Source of the DNA: Morchella semilibera
Lineage: Eukaryota; Ascomycota; Pezizomycetes; Pezizales; Morchellaceae
Length of the DNA: 64,000 nucleotides
Assembly (NCBI GenBank): GCA_009192285.1
Contig: CM018604.1
Coordinates: forward strand, 868,001-932,000
Direction of reading: 5' to 3'
Position 1 is the stretch's first letter; each line of letters opens with the position of its first letter. Of this stretch, positions 1 to 11,800 are shown piece after piece. Both the position numbers and the translations under genes were made by a program. The notes below the pieces were generated by a model that saw only the letters and a list, made by a program, of their open reading frames with translations, made no database searches and was not told the origin of the DNA.

Positions 1-911
1 GTCAAGTGCTTGGACTTCGGGCAGTGGGAGTGTATCTGTCGGATACCTATTGTTATATCAGTATTAGAAGGTATTTTTTTTTTGAAAGAAAGATATAGAA
101 TATACCAAATGCCCTTTTCTACAACCACAACCTTGTATCCCTCCTTTGCTAACCTGGCTGCTGCCACTGCCCCGCCACAACCAGAGCCAACGATTACTAC
201 ATCATATTCAATTTCCTTTACACTTTCTACGGCTCCTTGTTCTGCACTTGGCGGGAAGCTGAGAAATTCGAATTTGTAGAAGGGTCTCTCATTTGGTTGA
301 TATTGATAAATCCCTCCAGGCGTCCTTCCTACTTTAGCTTTATGTCCGAGAGCACCGTGGAGTACATCTCTCGGCACACATCGGGACCACATGAGCTTGG
401 TAATCGTAATTACTGCTTTGGAAAAGGCCCGTATAGGTGGAAATAATACAGTCGAGGAAGGATTGAGCCAGAATCGGATAAGCTCTTCCCGCTTATTGAT
501 GGGCTGTAAATGGAAGGGTGTTGGTGAGTACGTCAACAAAACGCAGCCTGGGATGGAGCTATGGTACATGATTAAACATGTTGTATACTACACAGCTGGG
601 GTAGAAAGAGATCAATACTTAAGCAAATCAAGCACCGCCGCAAACTGATTGATCGAGTTCCGCGGAAGCTTGGTATCCAGGAAAACCTCCATATGTTTTC
701 GAAATTCTGTGTTCAAGTGGCTGCTCTCACTGGATGCAAACGCCCTGACATGTTCCGGGTTTGCCCCAGCTGGTGCTTCAGTCAAAAGAGACTCGGTCTC
801 CTTTTCGTTGAGGTTCTGGAAGACCACTGATGTGAAGGCATATAATGTGATCCATTGAGAGGGTTTTAGGAGGGGAGAGAAGCCGTGGGAGATATCCAGT
901 GTTGAGGACAT
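1..911 (-). CDS. Long-chain fatty alcohol oxidase (GMC/FAO family), 5' part, runs off the left edge
   Basis: The product should oxidise long-chain fatty alcohols to aldehydes with FAD and O2, a membrane or peroxisome-associated step of omega-oxidation. My exon model is 911-619, 558-106 and 46 to beyond base 1; the introns are 618-559 and 105-47, both GT-AG and phase-consistent. The first ATG in frame is at 911; an upstream TTG at 929 is not a likely start. Exon 2 carries the FAD dinucleotide-binding signature VVIVGSGCGGAVAAARLA followed by VVVVEKG. After the second splice the text reads WYPTDTLPLPE, which matches the segment after the FAD site in FAO proteins. A PGCVLLTYSPTPF stretch at the start of exon 2 also fits the family, with Cys and Tyr where Ser-Leu-Leu-Leu-Thr-Gly is common. 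The catalytic C-terminal half is outside the window, so intactness cannot be judged. Family assignment is firm, exact substrate is inferred. Confidence 0.85.
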
Positions 912-1459
912 TATAAGTTGAATTTGCAAGCCAGGAAGTTCGTTTGGCTTTTGGTAGGTAATAAGAGGTTGACATTGACTTAAGCTCCTCCCAGCTTGTG
1001 ATACCTACCTCGGGAATAGGTTTCGTATGCAGAACGAGAGGTTTGCGCCGTGGCGATCCCCATACGGTTTAGGGAAACTGCACGGCGAACTATCCAAACT
1101 TGTAAGTTGCGGGGTTCCTTAGCTCCCGAGTAAAGTATGGCTTGGCATATATAGCAAGATCCCACTTCTTTCTAATTCACAATTGGGCGCTCGTTCTGTA
1201 AAGCTCAGATCACGAAGGTGTAACATACACGCTTACCAGCATAGGAACCAGTTTCTCAGGGCAAGGATAATTTGTATGGCTCCGTTCTCTCATACTTAGT
1301 TCTTTCGCTAGTAAGCGTGTAGGACTAGTGATGTGTTAGTCCTATCCCTTAGTCTATCAGTAAAATGCTGCTTTACTAACAGATCCCGTTATCTCCCTTC
1401 CATACAAATTTAATTCCTCTATTATAGGGGGATCAGCATTGACAGAGGTGTCCTTATTA

Positions 1460-1483
1460 TGTGGTCACAGCTAGGTGACCACA
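1460..1483. repeat. Short perfect hairpin
   Basis: A 9-bp arm TGTGGTCAC at 1460-1468 is matched by its reverse complement at 1475-1483 around a 6-base loop. Weaker pairing extends outward (ATTAT on the left, ATAAT on the right). No gene lies next to it, so a terminator role cannot be argued; it may be the core of a small inverted-repeat element. Confidence 0.5.
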
Positions 1484-4400
1484 CGGTGTTATAATAGTAG
1501 CAAAATGTAGTATAAAAGAGGGGAGGTTTGACTCAAACCTCCCGCTCTCATCATAAATAATTCTCCAAAGCGACTCTTACACTTTACCTTACCAAATGTC
1601 TACTTCGGGAAGAGAGTACGTGGGAATTGCCTTATTTCAGTCTCTCGACTACTATAAAATTATCATGGAGCACGGAAGGCGACATCACGCGTGTACGCAT
1701 AGCTAGTACGGCCTAATTAAATCGCCAAGATAATCTTCGGGTCGTCGGGGTTATTATTTGCCCATTGGGGTATTTCTTTAGCCAGGGATTCGAGTTAGAT
1801 CTTCATGGTTTCTAGTACATACAGTATGAAAAAATGGGGTGAAATTACTACGGAATTTAGTGACAAATACCGAATTAAATCGGCATTAGAGGAAGAGTAC
1901 TATACAAATACCGTATTCTTACCGCAATGCTAGCGTACCAACGAGAATATATACCGTAGTGATCCCACCCCTCTTTTTGGTACTGTACTAATGATATTAT
2001 CATGGAACATACAGTATACATATACTAATATACTCATGGAGATTTTCTGTATCGTCTTCTTAACTAGAGGCTATTTCGAGGCATTAGTACTAAATAGTAA
2101 AAATAGAGATGTATTGCATGTTACCATGGCCACATGTAGTTGCACAGTTGGTAGTAACCATACAAACCACCTAACAACATCAAAATTTCAAAGTCGCACT
2201 CTCGAGCTGACACTTTAGCCTCAGGTACCATCACAACCGGAGAATCTATATCTAAAACTCTTTTGCTCTAGTTCCTTGTGGTTGTTGAGAAATACGTCTT
2301 TGAAGTTGCATTTCCATACAAATTTTGGTTGCAAGGTGAATGTTCGCTTACTTGCGGAAACCCGCCATACCATGAAGGTACTAGCGCCGTAAGCAACTAT
2401 GTTGATATATGAGACTAGGAAGAAAGGTGAAAATACATGTATACATACCTAGACCAGAAATAGTCTCGTGCCCATCCCCTATTTTGGTGTGGTTGGAGTA
2501 GACCAGAAATTGATTCTTGCATCGCCGTTTCACCAACACAGTCGAATTCCTTTACCAGGGAACGAACCTGCTATAAGAATAATCAACTTATATATATAAA
2601 GATATACGTATGCGCTCTCGGTCCTTAATTATATATAACGGTTAGGCCTTCTAGCTAATTGTAGGTACATGTAATTATAAGGATCCACCCTTCGGGTAGA
2701 GGAGATCACGCGCCTCCTTGCAGAATATCAACAATCATGCTTGCCCAAGGTGCGGTGTTGATTTCAAAAGCCTTGGGATCCGGGAGCATTGGACGAAGCC
2801 CTCCCTGAGAGCTACATATTTACCTACAAGTATATACTTATATAGAGATACTAAATTTTGGTCCTAGCATACTCTGGTAGGTAGATTTCTGTGGGGGGAT
2901 GATCCGTGATCATCACAAAAACACATGAATCTGATATATGAATACATGTATAGGGTTCGATCGCCGCTACGAAACCTACACTTATACAGTACATACATGT
3001 ACACAAGTCATGTGTGTACATACTTAGCGGCACTGTAGGACTAAGGCCCTCCTATACATGTCCCCAAACTACCAAGTTCGGTCAGCCCGCCGCCAAGGCT
3101 ATCGATAGCCTCAAACCATCTTGTTCGTCCGGTCCCAGATGTAACGAGAACAACCCATGCCCTCCACGGGTCCGACTTGACCACCCCGCTAACAAAGCAG
3201 CAATATATGGTCTGAAACCTTCAAACCTACACGTAGGTACTCTTGGGTTAGATTATCATCATTAGTGATTGTACTTAGTAAGTACATGTACTTACGGTTG
3301 ATCAATTGAATCTACGAAGAGTCCCGGTCACATATATACATGTATCTTGTGGTTTATCGTGTATGTCCTGATTAGTGGAGGGGGCATGTTTTTAACTCTC
3401 AGAGCCTACAACTTATATACATGTAATTAGAGCTTTCTCACATGCGGACGACGACAAATCACCCAAGACAACTTCAACGTTTTATGTGACTATCCGCCCG
3501 AGTTGATGAGGTAACAGAACTCAATAAATTGAAATAAGTTAAATCTTATAATATTCTAGCAGCAGCTACAGTAGTACCTTGCTGATATGGTTTTGAGACT
3601 GGCAGGCGAGCTACATGATAATCTCGTATACCTGGGCTCAATGATTCATGTAAGTATACATCCAACATTGAAGTATGCAGCTGACACCTCTCCAATGATT
3701 TTTAACACCTATTCTATATGCGTGTCATAGTCATAAGTATTATCTAGACGCAAAGCATTTGGCTGAAGAAAGAAAGAGTTACTTAACACAAAACCTTCAA
3801 GATCTGCAACGGTCCGCATCCAACTGCAGCCGACTTTGTTCAAGATATCATTTTCGGAGGTGGTTAAGTGACCAAACGTTCTGCCACGTTTAAAACATGG
3901 ACCGGCCACGTAGGCCACTCTTGAAATCTAGATCTTTTTAAGTACATGCTTAATTACTGAATAAAGCCAGCCAACATTCTATGCTATCAATATTTTACGT
4001 CTTAGGAGCCCCAGAATATGTATGTAGGAGTATACTGTCTCTACATACCTTCTTCGTGTACCGTTAAACGTATCATACCAAACAGAATGTTTGACCCGGA
4101 AGATGCATGTGGGGCGGATCTCGGAACCCCTCGATCATACACTCAAAAAGGAATTCTTGTCACCTGCAGGTACGCGCCGATGCAGGGTCACTGGCTCAAC
4201 TAAATGGTTAATCAGTCGAATATTGACCTGCGCCGGGCACCGAAACCGTGTTCTACATTGTTTGGTTTGGCAGAGTGGTAACGAGTGTCCAAACCTATGT
4301 AAGTATCCCTCCGTCTGGTGATGCTGGTCACCCTGCAGCTGTAATAAAGGATCAAAACTCTGCTGAAAGATCAATTAATTGATAAGAAATATATGACAAT

Positions 4401-4849
4401 CTTGTGAGCGAAAGCCACACTCGAGCTCTTACCACCAACTTTAGGTGGGCAGTATTTTTCACCAGACGAAGGGGTACCGTACGATGACCATAGTTCCTGC
4501 CCTCGGCCACGCTCAACCCGCCAATATATATCTAGCTACATGTAATCTAGCTAACGTTACATGTAGTTTTCAGGTAGAGAGTATACGTCCCTGCAGGTTG
4601 GGCAGAGGACTCCCTGATAGATACATACATGTACATACTCATACATCAAATCGAGCCCTTTCGTCTACTTAATATTGTGTGTGTACCGGGCCAAAAGCAA
4701 ACATGAACGCATTAGGCTTGCTGGCGATCATGAATCAGCCGTTATACATACATCCGAATCAAGTAACCCTTAGTTGATCTCCATATAGAAACGGTCGCCG
4801 GCCATTAAAACGTTCACCAGAAGCGCCTGGTTATAACTTATCCCCTAGG

Positions 4850-4980
4850 CTGTTGAGACTCGCAGAATCCAGGAATGCCTATTTAAGTAATAAAATTGCT
4901 AACAAGCTCGTAAAAGCAACGGGCTCAGTGACTATGCCACACCTTGAATAGGAAGTCCTGGATTCTGCGAGTCTCAACAG
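4850..4980. mobile_element. MITE-like inverted repeat, 131 bp
   Basis: A 25-bp arm at 4850-4874 (starting CTGTTGAGACTCGCAG) is repeated as a perfect reverse complement at 4956-4980, with about 81 bp between. The perfect arms and short non-coding interior are what a miniature inverted-repeat transposable element or a foldback element shows. I could not identify a target-site duplication with confidence. Confidence 0.6.
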
Positions 4981-5315
4981 TGCAATGGATAAATTTCTGC
5001 CTCGCGTACATCTTACCGTCATATCCTAAGAAGGAAAATTATGGTCTAGACTATGCGGCACTAAACTATACGAGCGACCGCCAAACCAAATTAGGTTAAG
5101 TTGTGTGTAAAATGCCCAGTGTTGGGGCTTTCTCTGGCAAGGCCGAGACCGTTTGTTGTGCACACCTCGAATATTGTCTGGCGATTCCGGCTGCAACCTA
5201 CTAGTGTCGATGGTCAATTTAGGCAATGCTTCTTGCTTGTAATAGACATACACGCATACCTAAGAGAGTTTAATTCAGTGCGGACAAATAGTATGAGAGG
5301 GCTGCATCGCACTAC

Positions 5316-5499
5316 CTATGACCTAGGTGGATGAGACAGGACGAAATCTCTAGATCTCTCATGCATAAACCTGCGAACTTTGTATCATATCTAAGTATTC
5401 TAGAGACTAGAGTTGCTTACCCGGACGTCCTTACAGCAGGTTTTGGGCACTTATGCATGAGAGAGATTTCGTCTTCTGTCCCATCCACCCAGGACATAG
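5316..5499. mobile_element. MITE-like inverted repeat, 184 bp, imperfect arms
   Basis: The arms at about 5316-5374 and 5437-5499 are reverse complements over roughly 55-60 bp with a few mismatches and small gaps. Shared blocks include GGTGGATG, GACGAAATCTCT and CTCTCATGCATAA. The arms are less perfect than those of the 4850 element, which suggests an older copy. No coding capacity is present inside. Confidence 0.6.
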
Positions 5500-6835
5500 C
5501 TAAATGTTAGTTGTGCTAAAGATAATGGCTGAAGTAACCAGGAGGCTTTCTCAAGTTTGATTAAGATGATGTATATAGTTGGATTGCTTTACTTTATTTA
5601 GTTCATTACTTTCACCATAGTCATGCTAACGCATAAGAAATTTTACACATTCAGGTATAAACTTTCCATTCAGATGATAAACTTTGAGCTTTCTCGTTGT
5701 GGTTGCCTTGATAAGAAATACAGATTGAACTATGTAGTTGTAGCTAAATAATGCTTGAATTTCTTTGACCCTCAATAATTACTGTATATGGGACGCATGC
5801 GCATAGCATGCAGTTAGAGTACCAGAGCCAATAGGTATATACATGTATGTATATATTCAGAGCCAGAGGTCTGCTATATGTAGTTGTGCGCATTATCTCT
5901 CGATCTCGAAGGCTTGTTTTACGGACCTCTATAGTTAGTGGGCCTAGCCCAAACGCAGATATCAATACTCGCATCATAGATTGAGGGTAATACTACTATG
6001 CAGCACATGTACAAGAAATACCTGCTTGGGAGATACCACAGAAAGTTCAGAGCGGTCGTATCGGATCATACTGGATACATGTATCTTGACAGCTTTACTT
6101 GTACTAGATCCCACCCCAGAACACACCCAGCACAGGCCGAACTCGAGTACAAATACATGTATATATGGTATCTCTGACATCAACCTACGTACATATAGTT
6201 CCCCGAGTTATTTAAGTACATATACATGCACCAATTGGGTCGTACTCCAGGTAGGATCATGATTCCTGTAGTTGACTTGTTGTTACTAGGGCAAAATGAT
6301 TGGAATCTGATGACAAAATACACGTGTTCATCGCAACATTCACTTACCAGACTCTCATGACTTTCGAATTCCCTCAAGACCCGGTAGATTTATCTAGGTG
6401 TATCTAGGTATTTCATCCTAGCTCAGTACCCATCCCTATGGACATCTTACTGTTCTGGTAGGGCTATAAGGGACAAGCCTGCATTCATCCATGTAATTGG
6501 AGTTCCGGATTGGTGAGTACCAGCTTCAAAGCGGTTTTCTTTGATAGACATGACCAATACCTTACTCTGGTTACAACTTCCATGATGATATCATAAAGGT
6601 ACGACAGAACTCATCCAGAAACATCGGGCTGTTCCACCAGCTACTTATTTTTAACTTTAACAGATATGCTTGTCAATGATGGTTATACTGGAGTAATGAA
6701 TCTCCACTTAACACATATTAAACTAGACTCAGTGAGATGAGTTTAATTCTGAACCTTAGTGACAAAAACAGCATAAATACTGATTCTCCTCCAGTTCTAT
6801 CAATTTGAAGCAACTCCTCCGTCGGCACCTCAAAC

Positions 6836-7844
6836 ATGATACTTGAATTCTCAATCGTCTTTTCACTGCTGGCGGTGGTGGCGCCTGCACGGAAGTGCGG
6901 CGCCCCGGAGCCTACAACAGAGCAGCTTGAGGCCAGTAGGCAGATGATGGCTATCGAGTCGATGCAGAGCGGGGCCTCATTTGGGATTTCGGCTATCATC
7001 ACCATTCCGACTTACTTTCACGTTCTGAGGAATGGAGCCAGCGTGTCCCAGGGCAACATTCCTGTCTCCCAGCTTCGGGCCCAGGTATGTACTGAACTTT
7101 ATCCAAGCCTCTATTGTATATATATCTAATCCTATAGCTGGACGTCCTGAACCAGGGCTTCTCCTCCACGGGGTTCCGGTTCTCCCTTCTAGAAATAACC
7201 CGCACTACCAACTCTAATTGGTACAACGCTCTGGATGATGACAGTATGAAGAGGTCGCTCCACAGGGGCGACTACAAGACACTCAACCTCTATTTTCAGA
7301 ACCTCCCAAACGACATCCTCGGGTCTTGTGAATTCCCCACGTTCATGACTGACGCCACCGTCCTGAACGATGGGTGCTCCATCTTGTCCACCTCTGTTCC
7401 CGGGGGAAGTACGACCGACTACGATTTAGGGCGCACCGCTATCCACGAGGTCGGGCATTGGTTCGGTGAGTAGATGTATCTCTTATGTTGGTGTAGGGAA
7501 AAAAACACTGACGGGTTGGTGGCACATGTGCAGGGCTTTTTCATACTTTCCAGGGCGGGTGCTCGGGTCCTGGTGACCGTATTTCGGATACGCCTGCGGA
7601 GAGGACTTATACAGTTGGATGCCCGGAGTCCAAGGATACATGTACAGGCTCTCTGTATCCTGGTGTCGATCCTATCCATAACTATATGGACTACGTATGT
7701 CACCGCCCGCATTGTGTGTATTTTTTTTCGGGCAGTTTACTTACAGATTTGCTCTTGTAGTCTACCGATATTTGCATGTACGAGTTTACACCTGGCCAGG
7801 CGAACAGAATGCTCCGGCAGTACAAAATGTATAGAGACGTCTAG
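6836..7844 (+). CDS. Secreted M43-family zinc metalloprotease (MEP1/pappalysin-like)
   Basis: This encodes an extracellular metzincin endopeptidase of about 273 residues. Exons are 6836-7084, 7138-7465, 7534-7694 and 7761-7844; all three introns (53, 68 and 66 bp) are GT-AG and the phases agree. The N-terminus has a hydrophobic signal-peptide-like segment (residues 2-16). The zinc site is [11 protein letters not shown], residues 186-196, split by intron 2; H186, H190 and H196 are the ligands and E187 the general base. The Met-turn is NYMDY, just before intron 3. Length matches fungal secreted M43 enzymes of about 270-300 residues. No reading-frame break is seen, so it appears functional. It stands alone in repeat-rich DNA, and such enzymes are usually linked to extracellular protein degradation or host interaction; the role here is inference. 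Confidence 0.9.
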
Positions 7845-8878
7845 TTTTGTCTATGAAGACCGTACGGGCGGGCTGAGTTGGCTGCATGTTCCTAAGAGGA
7901 ATGCAATGATTGCATGTTTCTCACTCTAACACCGGGAAAGACTTTTTGGCATCTGATGGTGGCGTAATTATATAAATATAAATGCACATAATTATAACCT
8001 ACGATATGTATCTCCAAGCTCACACCCCGCAGCTCGGCTCAATCCAGTGTAGAGTCAAGCTTCTCAGCCGACTCCAATTAAGCGTACATATCTCTAATTC
8101 CCTCAACTATATCGGTTCATTTAGTAGTCCTGCTTATAATTAAGTATCGGTTTCCAAAACCGATGTTCGTCCGCAAACGGGAGACCTGGCGCACGGCCCG
8201 GTCACGTGAAGGACGAAGGCGGCCGTATAAAGTGCTCTTTCGCAAACTACTCGGCCCTGTATACATTTGACGACTCCATCATAAAATATATAACATGTGG
8301 GCAGGTGGGGACTATTTCACAGAGGTGGGGCCCAGCCAACCCATCTCCGCCCCCCCCCCCCCCAATATCCGTTTCCCGCAACCACTAGCCCACACATGGG
8401 CTGGCTTAACCCACCGAATGGAGTTTGACTTTCGGAACCGATCTTGAGCTTACCAATTGGTGTAGTAGAGCTCTATGGTACGGGAATTACGAGTGCTAGT
8501 CAGCATGTTAAACCCGCTCATAAAATATCACTCGCCAGTGCGGTCCCCAAAAGAACAGCCACCTCCGGTCATTCCACTACTCTTCTGAGCTTTGATTAAG
8601 ACCATATGTTACTCTAGAAGGATTGAAGCTTCATGATATATGCTAGTAGTTGGAAAACACTCACGCAATTATGAAGTAAGTTATATCAATTGTAAGACTG
8701 TATTACTTAGCACCACTATGAGTGAACCCGGCCACTAATGATAAATACAACACTAACACTATGTAAATGATACTCATACTATGTGAATGATACTCACTTT
8801 TCTTTCCTAAGAGATGAAAAAGAAATAGCTAGAAATAATCATAACTCCAATCTTACTCAAAACCAAACCAAGCCGTCT
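7845..8878. other. Intergenic region between two convergent genes
   Basis: This holds the 3' flanks of the metalloprotease (plus) and the large repetitive-protein gene (minus). I see no gene. It contains a 14-base C homopolymer at 8350-8363 and no other clear structure. Confidence 0.6.
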
Positions 8879-11800
8879 CTAGCGCCTACGTCTTGGTCTA
8901 TTTTTTGGCCCCAACTGGAAAAAGCCATTATCATCAATCTCCATACCCTTCTGCCTCGCTACCGCAATTGAGTGCTCCATAACCGCCGCCTGCAGCTTTG
9001 TCGTGGTCTTATTGAGTTGTTTCTGCATATTGACCTTTGCAGAGTCGTAGTTGGGCTCGGCTTGTGGTTCATCTAGCATAGTGGGTGCGTGTGTTTTTGA
9101 GCGCTGTGTGTCATGGTTTAGTACTGAAGTGGATTGATAGATGAGATGGAGGGAAAGGAGGGGCTGACCTTCTTGAGCGCAATTTCTGAGCCAGGCTCTG
9201 TTGGCGCTTTCATGATGATCTTGATGCCCGATGTGCTAATGGGCTTTTTGGGCTCCTTCATTTCTTGGACTGACTTTACTGTGATGGTAGGGAGGATTAG
9301 GCCCTTCTGGCGGAGAGGGATGGTAGGTCGGTTGGTAAGCGCTGTTACTTCAATCATAGATTGGGTATTCTCCTCATCATCAGAATCGTCGGCTCCAACT
9401 CTTCTTTTACTTCCGGTCTTTTCTGTGGCCTTCAGAGTGAATATTGGAGGAAGGGTTGGGTTGATGATGGGTTCATTAAGCTTTTGTAGAATCTCGGGCT
9501 CCACTCCATCAGTAGTAACTGAAGATTTATCGTCGATAGTGCTAGAGATACTCCGGGGGGTGGAGGGAGAAGGAGTGGTATCGATGACTGACTCAGTAGG
9601 CGTTTTAGGAATTTCAACTTCCATTCTCTCAATAGTGAGTGGAGACGCATCGTCGTGAATAACGACATGCTGTGGTAAGGTGAAATTGGTACTTATAGCG
9701 GGCTGAGTAAATTGTTGAGGATCAACTTTCATGCCATCAATATTAACTAAAGACGCATTTGTAGCACTAACGGCATGCTGCGGGGCAGTGAGTGTGAGAG
9801 GGAGGTTAGTGTAAATATTGCTAGAAGGTGATGGTGTGTCGAGTTTTATTCCATTAGTAGTGATAGAAACACCATTTTCGGCGCTAAGGATGGACTGCGG
9901 GGCGTTAGTAGCCAGAAAGGTCTGAGTTTCTAGTTCTTGTAGAGGTTGTAATTGTATTAGTTTTAATGTATCCAGAGCCTGTGCTACTGGTGAGGGCTGC
10001 TCGATAGCAGGCTCGGGAGTATCCTGGGTGGTTAACTGTGGGCTAAGAGTTCCTTGGGTTACGGCCGCTAGGACAGACTGATCAACAGCCAACTGGGGAA
10101 TAAATGATTCTTGAGATAGAGCTACGGGGGTGAGTGTCTCTGGAGTAAGATCTGTCTCGGAGATAAAAGTCTCCTGTGGCTCAGCCGGCTCTGTAGAAAG
10201 CCCAGAAATCAAAGCCCCTTGGGTCAATTCCAGAAGAAAGAGGGCAGTATTTTGGATATCCAACCCGGGACTAGCCGCCTCACTGAAAGATACCTCCCCG
10301 ATAGTTGGCTCTGTGGTAAATGCATCAGATGCTAGTGGGGTAAGCTGCTCTACTGGCTGCTTTGGCATAAATGATTGGTGTGGAAAGACCACTAGGTTAT
10401 ACCTTGCCTCTGGGTCATAGAGGGTTTGGACCGTTCCTGGCCATGCGGTAAACTTACTAGTATCCAGGTTAGGGACAAATCCATCTTGCGGCATGCCGAA
10501 TCGGAAGCCGTTGTTGGCTTTGTTTTTCTTCCTCTGAGATCTGATGCCAGCGGGGACAGGGACGGCGAAAACACGCCCTGGTGCTGCCTGAGTCTGGCCA
10601 GACACCGTGCTTTTCAATAAAGGCTTTTGGGAAAACATGTCCTCGTGTTTTTGGTTTTGGAGTCTGGCATCTGCGGGCCCGGGAGCAGCAGCGGCAGATT
10701 CTGACACCACTTGAGTCTGGCCAACCAAAGCTTCCTTATCCATCTTAGCAATATCTGCTAATAACATCTGTCTGAGAAATTCTTCATCTTCGCTCAACCC
10801 AGCTCCACTTTGAGGCCCAATGTTAACCATGGGCCTTGTTATCATTTGGGTCGGTTTAACCGAGGTGTTCCCATTGATGTTCTCCTCTGCTGCTAGTAAA
10901 GGCTGGCGGAACAGTTCATCTTGACTTAACTCTATTTCATCAATCTCCATCCCACCTGCTGCGGGAGGATTCGTGGAAGGTAGATCTTCAGACATTATCT
11001 GATCTGCAACATCTTGCCGGTCGCCCGAACTGATATCGGTATAAGTACCCCCAAAAGACAGATTTTCAGACATTATCTGGTCCATAGCCTCTTGCCGACT
11101 GCCCATGCTGGCGTCGGCGGTATAGGCATTCTTGAAAGACAAATCTTCAGACATTATCTGACCCGCAACATTTTCTTGGACATTGGTATAGACCCCGGTA
11201 GGCTGGTAAATATCCATGTGGTCTCCAGGCAGAGTATCGCTGTCAAAGTCAATATTCTCGCCCAATCCAATGTCTGGTACAACGTCTGGACCGGTTAATT
11301 GCACTGAGCTCTCATTGGATGCACTGGCAAAGTTCAGATTCTCTAGGGAGATGATACCCACAGAGCTATCGTCAAAATTCTGCAAGAAGCTCATAAAGCC
11401 GTCACCACCAATAGTCTGCTCATCATTGGCGGTGGAGACTTCCGCCGCCTTGCAGACTTGACCAGAAGAGTACTCTGTAACATTGGCCCCCGGGTCGATA
11501 ATGACCTGAGGGACAATACTATCCGGAGCAGAGATCTCATCAGGGCTCTGAGGCTCCAACGCAGCCTTTTTCTCAACGTACCCGTTCATCAATTTCAAGA
11601 AACTCTGGCAGAGGTCATCAGAATCATCAAAGGCCATTTCAGCGGGCCTTCTCTCCCTCTCGGTGGTAGATTGAGATACGCTTTCGAGTGGAGGTATATC
11701 AAGCTCTTCCAGAGCCGCCGAAAGTTGCTCAGCGAGATCCGGTGACGAGATCTCAATTACTTCAAGATTGTTTTGGTCTGGGACATCATCAACGACTAAA

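Larger units (their letters stand above)
912..6835. other. Gene-free intergenic region, 5.9 kb
   Basis: I find no recognisable protein in either strand; open frames here are short and have no family resemblance. The stretch is moderately AT-rich and dotted with TACATGTA palindromes (for example 3283-3290, 4626-4633, 5840-5847). It contains a short perfect hairpin near 1460 and two MITE-like inverted repeats listed separately. It looks like degenerated repeat DNA. Confidence 0.6.

Noticed and set aside
612-929. Start of the alcohol oxidase at 929
   Set aside because: The codon there is TTG; the first ATG in frame is at 911.
7474-7929. 151-codon frame over the 3' part of the protease gene
   Set aside because: It runs through introns 2 and 3 in the wrong frame; the spliced frame carries the zinc-site His and Met-turn.
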